The notes under the pieces were generated by a model, which was given only the letters and a program-made list of their open reading frames with translations, searched no databases and was not told the DNA's origin. A stretch of 16,212 bases of DNA. Source: Candidatus Aerophobus profundus SCGC AAA252-L23. GTDB lineage: Bacteria > Aerophobota > Aerophobia > Aerophobales > Aerophobaceae. Where the stretch lies: positions 1 through 16,212 of the forward strand of contig AQRW01000179.1 of assembly GCA_000402295.1 (NCBI GenBank), in the 5' to 3' direction. A program made the translations under genes and the position numbers. Shown here one piece after another: positions 13,305 to 16,212 of this stretch (the stretch's first letter is position 1; every line of letters begins with the position of its first letter).

Positions 13305-13877
13305 ATGCTCGACGTAAAAGCAAAAGGAGCACTCAGCCAGAAGATTTTTCTTCCCGGAGTAATAGTCAGGTGGACAGGAGTGGCTCTCTTCGTTTTATTG
13401 ACCTCTCTGGGAGCTTTAATCCGAATTCCTCTTCCTTTTACCCCGGTTCCGGTAACCCTGCAGACCTTCTTTGTTCTCTTAGGAGCATCTTTTCTGGGGA
13501 GTCGCCAAGGAGCACTTACGCAAATAATTTACTTAGCTCTGGGATTGGTTGGAATCCCTCTTTTTGCTGGTGGCGGTGGAATAGCCTATCTTTTAGGGCC
13601 TACCGGAGGTTACCTTCTTGGATTCATTTTAGCCGCCTGGCTGGTGGGGAAAATTATGGAAGGAAAAACAAGAAAGACTTTTATCCAGATAATCCTGACC
13701 TTAACAGCAGGAATGGGAATTATCTATCTCCTGGGAATGCTTCATCTCTCTCTATTTCTGCGCGTCGGTCTGGGAAAAGGCTTCACCCTGGCAATTTTGC
13801 CCTTCCTTCCCGGGGCTTGCCTTAAACTAATAGTTGCCGCTAGTATCTATCGAACCTTAATCCCCAAATTCAGATAA
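13305..13877 (+). CDS. bioY: biotin transporter substrate-binding subunit BioY
   Basis: BioY is the S-component of the ECF-type biotin importer. The 190-aa protein is almost wholly hydrophobic with about six membrane helices. Family marks are IRIPLPFTPVPVTLQTFFVLLGASFLGSR (seen as IPLPFTPVPVTLQT, then GASFLGSRQG), the GLVGIPLFAGG loop and the GPTGGYLLGF motif. It follows the EF-G-like gene by two bases, with AAAGGA in the end of that gene as ribosome site. Biotin is the cofactor of acetyl-CoA carboxylase, which supplies malonyl-CoA to FabH. No ECF ATPase genes are nearby, so it would act alone or with a shared energy module. Its 3' end overlaps convergent rimI by 21 bp. Confidence 0.95.
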   Translation: MLDVKAKGALSQKIFLPGVIVRWTGVALFVLLTSLGALIRIPLPFTPVPVTLQTFFVLLGASFLGSRQGALTQIIYLALGLVGIPLFAGGGGIAYLLGPTGGYLLGFILAAWLVGKIMEGKTRKTFIQIILTLTAGMGIIYLLGMLHLSLFLRVGLGKGFTLAILPFLPGACLKLIVAASIYRTLIPKFR

Positions 13878-14366
13878 ATATTGGGGTTTATCCTGAATTT
13901 TTCCCAACTTTTTCCAGTAGATAATAGCATTCTCCCCGGTATCTTTGTAATAAGCCCGGCGAACAGCTATTTTTTGAAAGTCAAACTTCTCGTAAAATCT
14001 TTGGGCCACTAAATTGGTTTCCCTCACTTCTAAAGTAACCAAGTCCATTCCCTTACTCTTAATTTGATCAATAATATACAGGAAAAACCTGCTTCCTAAT
14101 CCTCGCCGGCGCCAGTCTGGATGGACAGCTAAATCAACTAGATGAGCTTCATTACGGATTTTCCAGTAGCCGGCGTACCCAATTATTTTCCCGCTTAGCT
14201 TCATCACCTGGAAAAAAGAAAACCCGGGTTTCTTTGTTTCTCTAATAAATAAGCTAGGAAACCACGGATAAGAGAAAGAAACCCTTTCAATCTGATAAAC
14301 CTCAGGAACATCTCTCTCATTCATCGGCCGAAAAATTACCTTGTCTTCCCAATTATCTAACTTCAT
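13857..14366 (-). CDS. rimI: ribosomal-protein-alanine N-acetyltransferase RimI
   Basis: A 169-aa GNAT-fold acetyltransferase. The acetyl-CoA loop appears as VHPDWRRRGLGS (R/Q-x-x-G-x-G at 86-91), and LEVRETNLVAQRFYEKFDFQKIAVRRAYY is the typical RimI C-terminal half with the conserved N and FY. The substrate in model bacteria is the N-terminal alanine of ribosomal protein S18. It overlaps tsaB by four bases and closes the thiE-tsaE-tsaB-rimI run. Association with tsaB supports the rimI assignment over other GNATs. The N-terminal ~10 residues are slightly longer than typical. Confidence 0.92.
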   Translation of the reverse strand: MKLDNWEDKVIFRPMNERDVPEVYQIERVSFSYPWFPSLFIRETKKPGFSFFQVMKLSGKIIGYAGYWKIRNEAHLVDLAVHPDWRRRGLGSRFFLYIIDQIKSKGMDLVTLEVRETNLVAQRFYEKFDFQKIAVRRAYYKDTGENAIIYWKKLGKIQDKPQYLSEFGD

Positions 14367-15031
14367 TTTTGCACAGAAGGCAAAAGATAAATAGGAGTCG
14401 AAGTGGTTAGATTTTCCAATTTTCCTTCCCTTATCCTCCTGAGGGCCAGCTCGAGATGAGCCTCCTCCAGATAAATTCTTTCTGAAAAAAGGTCAAGATT
14501 TTCCGGCTTGACCTCAAAATTTGGCCAGAGCCTCCGGATTTGGCGGGAAAGTACTAGTTTTACTCTCCGGGGGGCAAAACTTTTCACCCTCTTGAATATC
14601 TCCTCGGAAGAAGAGAAAAAGTAGGGGGAAACCTTTATAACTGTTTTTCCTCCTTTTTGAAAGAACCCTCCGTAGAAACATCCCCGGTACCCATTCAGTA
14701 AAGGACAGATAATCCCTTCCAGAGGAGTAGCTGTGGCCAAGCATTCCAAAGTGGGTATCCCAACCAGAGGAATCTCCTGGGAAAAAGCCAGAGACTTAGC
14801 CAAGCTTAGTCCAATTCTCAAACCAGTAAAGGAACCCGGTCCCAAACTAATCGCCACGGCTCTTACGTCCTTCATTTTCTTTCTTGATTTCCCCAGTAAC
14901 TCATCCAGAGCTGTTAGAAGAGCACAAGAGGCCTTGGCTGGTGGAAGTAGTCTTTTAGCCAAAATATTATTTTCCTCTCCCAAGAAAATAGTACTCTCCA
15001 GTTCTGAGGTATCTATTCCTAACAGCAACAA
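14363..15031 (-). CDS. tsaB: tRNA threonylcarbamoyladenosine biosynthesis protein TsaB
   Basis: TsaB is the inactive-kinase-fold partner that dimerises with TsaD for t6A formation at tRNA position 37. The 222-aa protein begins LLLGIDTSE and carries the defining ISLGPGSFTGLRIG at 61-74, followed by AKSLAFSQEIPLVGIPTLECLA. It overlaps tsaE by 13 bp and rimI by four. The catalytic partner TsaD is not in the window, although it often neighbours rimI; it must be elsewhere. Confidence 0.95.
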   Translation of the reverse strand: MLLLGIDTSELESTIFLGEENNILAKRLLPPAKASCALLTALDELLGKSRKKMKDVRAVAISLGPGSFTGLRIGLSLAKSLAFSQEIPLVGIPTLECLATATPLEGIICPLLNGYRGCFYGGFFQKGGKTVIKVSPYFFSSSEEIFKRVKSFAPRRVKLVLSRQIRRLWPNFEVKPENLDLFSERIYLEEAHLELALRRIREGKLENLTTSTPIYLLPSVQK

Positions 15032-15504
15032 TTTTCCCTCTCCCGGATAATCCGAACTAATCGCTCATATCTCTGACCATAAGGAACGAAGGTAATTTCT
15101 CTTTGGTCAAAGTTAATAAAACGCAATTGGACCTTCAGATACTCAGAGGGAAGTAGATGGGGTATTTTGTCAACCCATTCAATAACCACTCCGGCTTTTT
15201 CCTGATAGAAATACTCCTGATATCCCAAATAGAACATCTCCTCCTCGCTTTGGATACGGTAAAGATCAAAATGAAAAAGAGGATGTCTTCCTGAATACTC
15301 TTGTACAATTGCAAAAGAGGGACTCTTCACCGGAGTGCTAATCCGCATTCCTTGCGCGATCCCTTGAACCAAAACGGTTTTCCCACTTCCCATATCCCCT
15401 ACAAGACCAACCAAAAAAGGACAGGAGATATTGACTCCCAATCTTCTGCCCCATTGATGGGTTTCATCAGTGCTTCCGGAAAGAAAAGAAAATATTTTCT
15501 CCAT
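15019..15504 (-). CDS. tsaE: tRNA threonylcarbamoyladenosine biosynthesis ATPase TsaE
   Basis: TsaE is the small P-loop ATPase that resets the TsaB-TsaD complex in t6A synthesis. In this 161-aa protein the Walker A motif GDMGSGKT is at 36-43, TPVKSPSFAIVQEY follows, and HFDLYR (78-83) and the VVIEWVDKIP strand complete the family pattern. The ATG is at 15504. Its first 38 bp overlap the end of thiE, and its end overlaps tsaB by 13 bp. The C-terminus ends with three cysteines (ENCCC), not conserved in the family as I know it. Confidence 0.95.
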   Translation of the reverse strand: MEKIFSFLSGSTDETHQWGRRLGVNISCPFLVGLVGDMGSGKTVLVQGIAQGMRISTPVKSPSFAIVQEYSGRHPLFHFDLYRIQSEEEMFYLGYQEYFYQEKAGVVIEWVDKIPHLLPSEYLKVQLRFINFDQREITFVPYGQRYERLVRIIRERENCCC

Positions 15505-16212
15505 ATAGTTTTATTCTCAATTCATTGATTCTTCTGGTGAATTCCCGGGTAGCTCCAAAAATATCTTTTTGGTCAAAAATAGCACTTATCAGAGCAATAC
15601 CGTCAGCTTTAGCTTGGATAACTTCTTCAAGATTTTTTAGAGTTATCCCTCCCACCGCCACCAGAGGAATATTAACTCTGCTTTTGATTAAAGAGATAAT
15701 TTCCACCCCTCGACCCGGGCCAGCCTCGGGTTTAGTAGAACTGGAAAAAATAGAACCCACGGCTATATAATCAGCTCCCTCTCTCACTGCTTTCTCAGCT
15801 TCCTCAAGGCTATGGGTAGACACCCCGATAATTTTATCGTCTCCCAGAATCTGGCGAGCTGCTGAAAGTGGAAGATCATCCCCCCCCAGATGAACACCAT
15901 CTGCTTCGCTGGCAACGGCAATATCTACTCGATCATTGATCAGATAAAGAACCTGGGGAGGAATTATTTCCCGCAAAGCTTTAGCCTTTTGGAAGAAAGA
16001 AAAATCAGTAAGAGACTTTTCTCTCAACTGGATTACTTTAGCCCCTCCCTCTATTACCTGGAGAACCTTCTCTTGAAATTCTCCTTGAGGAATGGACTGA
16101 GGAGGAGTTATCACATAAAGTCCCAAATCGAGTTTTCTATTTAGCTTTAATTGAATCTCTTTATCCAGAAGATAAACCTCAAACCTTACTTTCTTAAAAT
16201 GTTTTGATAAGG
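15467..16212 (-). CDS. thiE: thiamine-phosphate synthase, probably long form, 5' end outside window
   Basis: ThiE joins the pyrimidine and thiazole halves of thiamine to give thiamine phosphate. The barrel is clear: LYVITP, KVIQLREKS, LINDRVDIAVASEADGVHLGGDDLP, GVSTHS, YIAVGSIFSSSTKP and VAVGGI are its phosphate- and pyrophosphate-binding segments. A TTG at 16126 would give 219 aa, but the frame stays open to 16212 and reads FKKVRFEVYLLDKEIQLKLNR just before the barrel. This resembles the end of the extra N-terminal domain of long, cyanobacterial-type ThiE ('K..RY..Y.LE'), and no good ribosome site precedes the TTG. The gene is therefore listed as running off the window. The tail is also ~10 residues longer than usual and overlaps tsaE by 38 bp. 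Confidence 0.88.
   Translation of the reverse strand, partial: LSKHFKKVRFEVYLLDKEIQLKLNRKLDLGLYVITPPQSIPQGEFQEKVLQVIEGGAKVIQLREKSLTDFSFFQKAKALREIIPPQVLYLINDRVDIAVASEADGVHLGGDDLPLSAARQILGDDKIIGVSTHSLEEAEKAVREGADYIAVGSIFSSSTKPEAGPGRGVEIISLIKSRVNIPLVAVGGITLKNLEEVIQAKADGIALISAIFDQKDIFGATREFTRRINELRIKLYGENIFFSFRKH

Noticed and set aside
13857..13905. Terminator between convergent bioY and rimI
   Set aside because: The genes overlap by 21 bp and no stem followed by a T-tract was seen.

Overview
The window is bacterial, AT-leaning and densely coded. It reads as a chromosomal fragment of an uncultivated, probably anaerobic bacterium. The grounds are radical-SAM enzymes, a cysteine-rich C_GCAxxG_C_C protein, frequent GTG/TTG starts beside strong AGGAGG ribosome sites, and no phage, IS or plasmid genes. 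I cannot name the phylum. No tRNA, rRNA, CRISPR array or transposase was seen.

Left region (1-5736). A 95-bp perfect inverted repeat lies at 1-95 and 3725-3819. A SPASM-like radical SAM gene is cut in two by it. Its 5' part runs on the minus strand (1226 down to position 1) and its 3' part on the plus strand (3725-4129). A sugar-epimerase-type gene loses its N-terminus exactly at 3724/3725. Flipping 96-3724 rebuilds one uninterrupted 511-codon radical SAM frame and gives a co-directional run: C_GCAxxG_C_C gene, (thioesterase opposite), tetR, radical SAM 1, B12-binding radical SAM 2 and a 57-aa membrane protein. This is either a real inversion or, more likely, an assembly/amplification chimera at a contig end. 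Between the arms are the tetR gene with a clear promoter and 30-bp palindromic operator, a hotdog acyl-CoA thioesterase, and the C_GCAxxG_C_C protein.

Middle region (5737-7899). A protein with a zinc ribbon and two Nudix domains is followed by a strong stem-loop terminator and then coaD. The next ~650 bp are non-coding and unusually structured: three REP-like hairpins with GTAG feet, nine tandem degenerate 9-mers (GAAC core), a nested hairpin and a 25-bp palindrome before rpmF. The 9-mer family also occurs at 3281-3352.

Right region (7900-13877). A tight plus-strand cluster reads rpmF, plsX, fabH, a secreted DUF4139-type protein, an EF-G-like GTPase (EF-G-2 type) and bioY. Most junctions are 0-4 bp. 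It couples a ribosomal protein gene to phospholipid/fatty-acid initiation, as in many bacteria; a biotin transporter component at its end fits the cofactor need of acetyl-CoA carboxylase.

Far right (13857-16212). A convergent minus-strand operon reads thiE (running off the window), tsaE, tsaB and rimI, with every junction overlapping. TsaE and TsaB belong to t6A tRNA modification; tsaD is absent from the window. The thiE frame stays open to the window end and its upstream residues resemble the extra N-terminal domain of long ThiE proteins.
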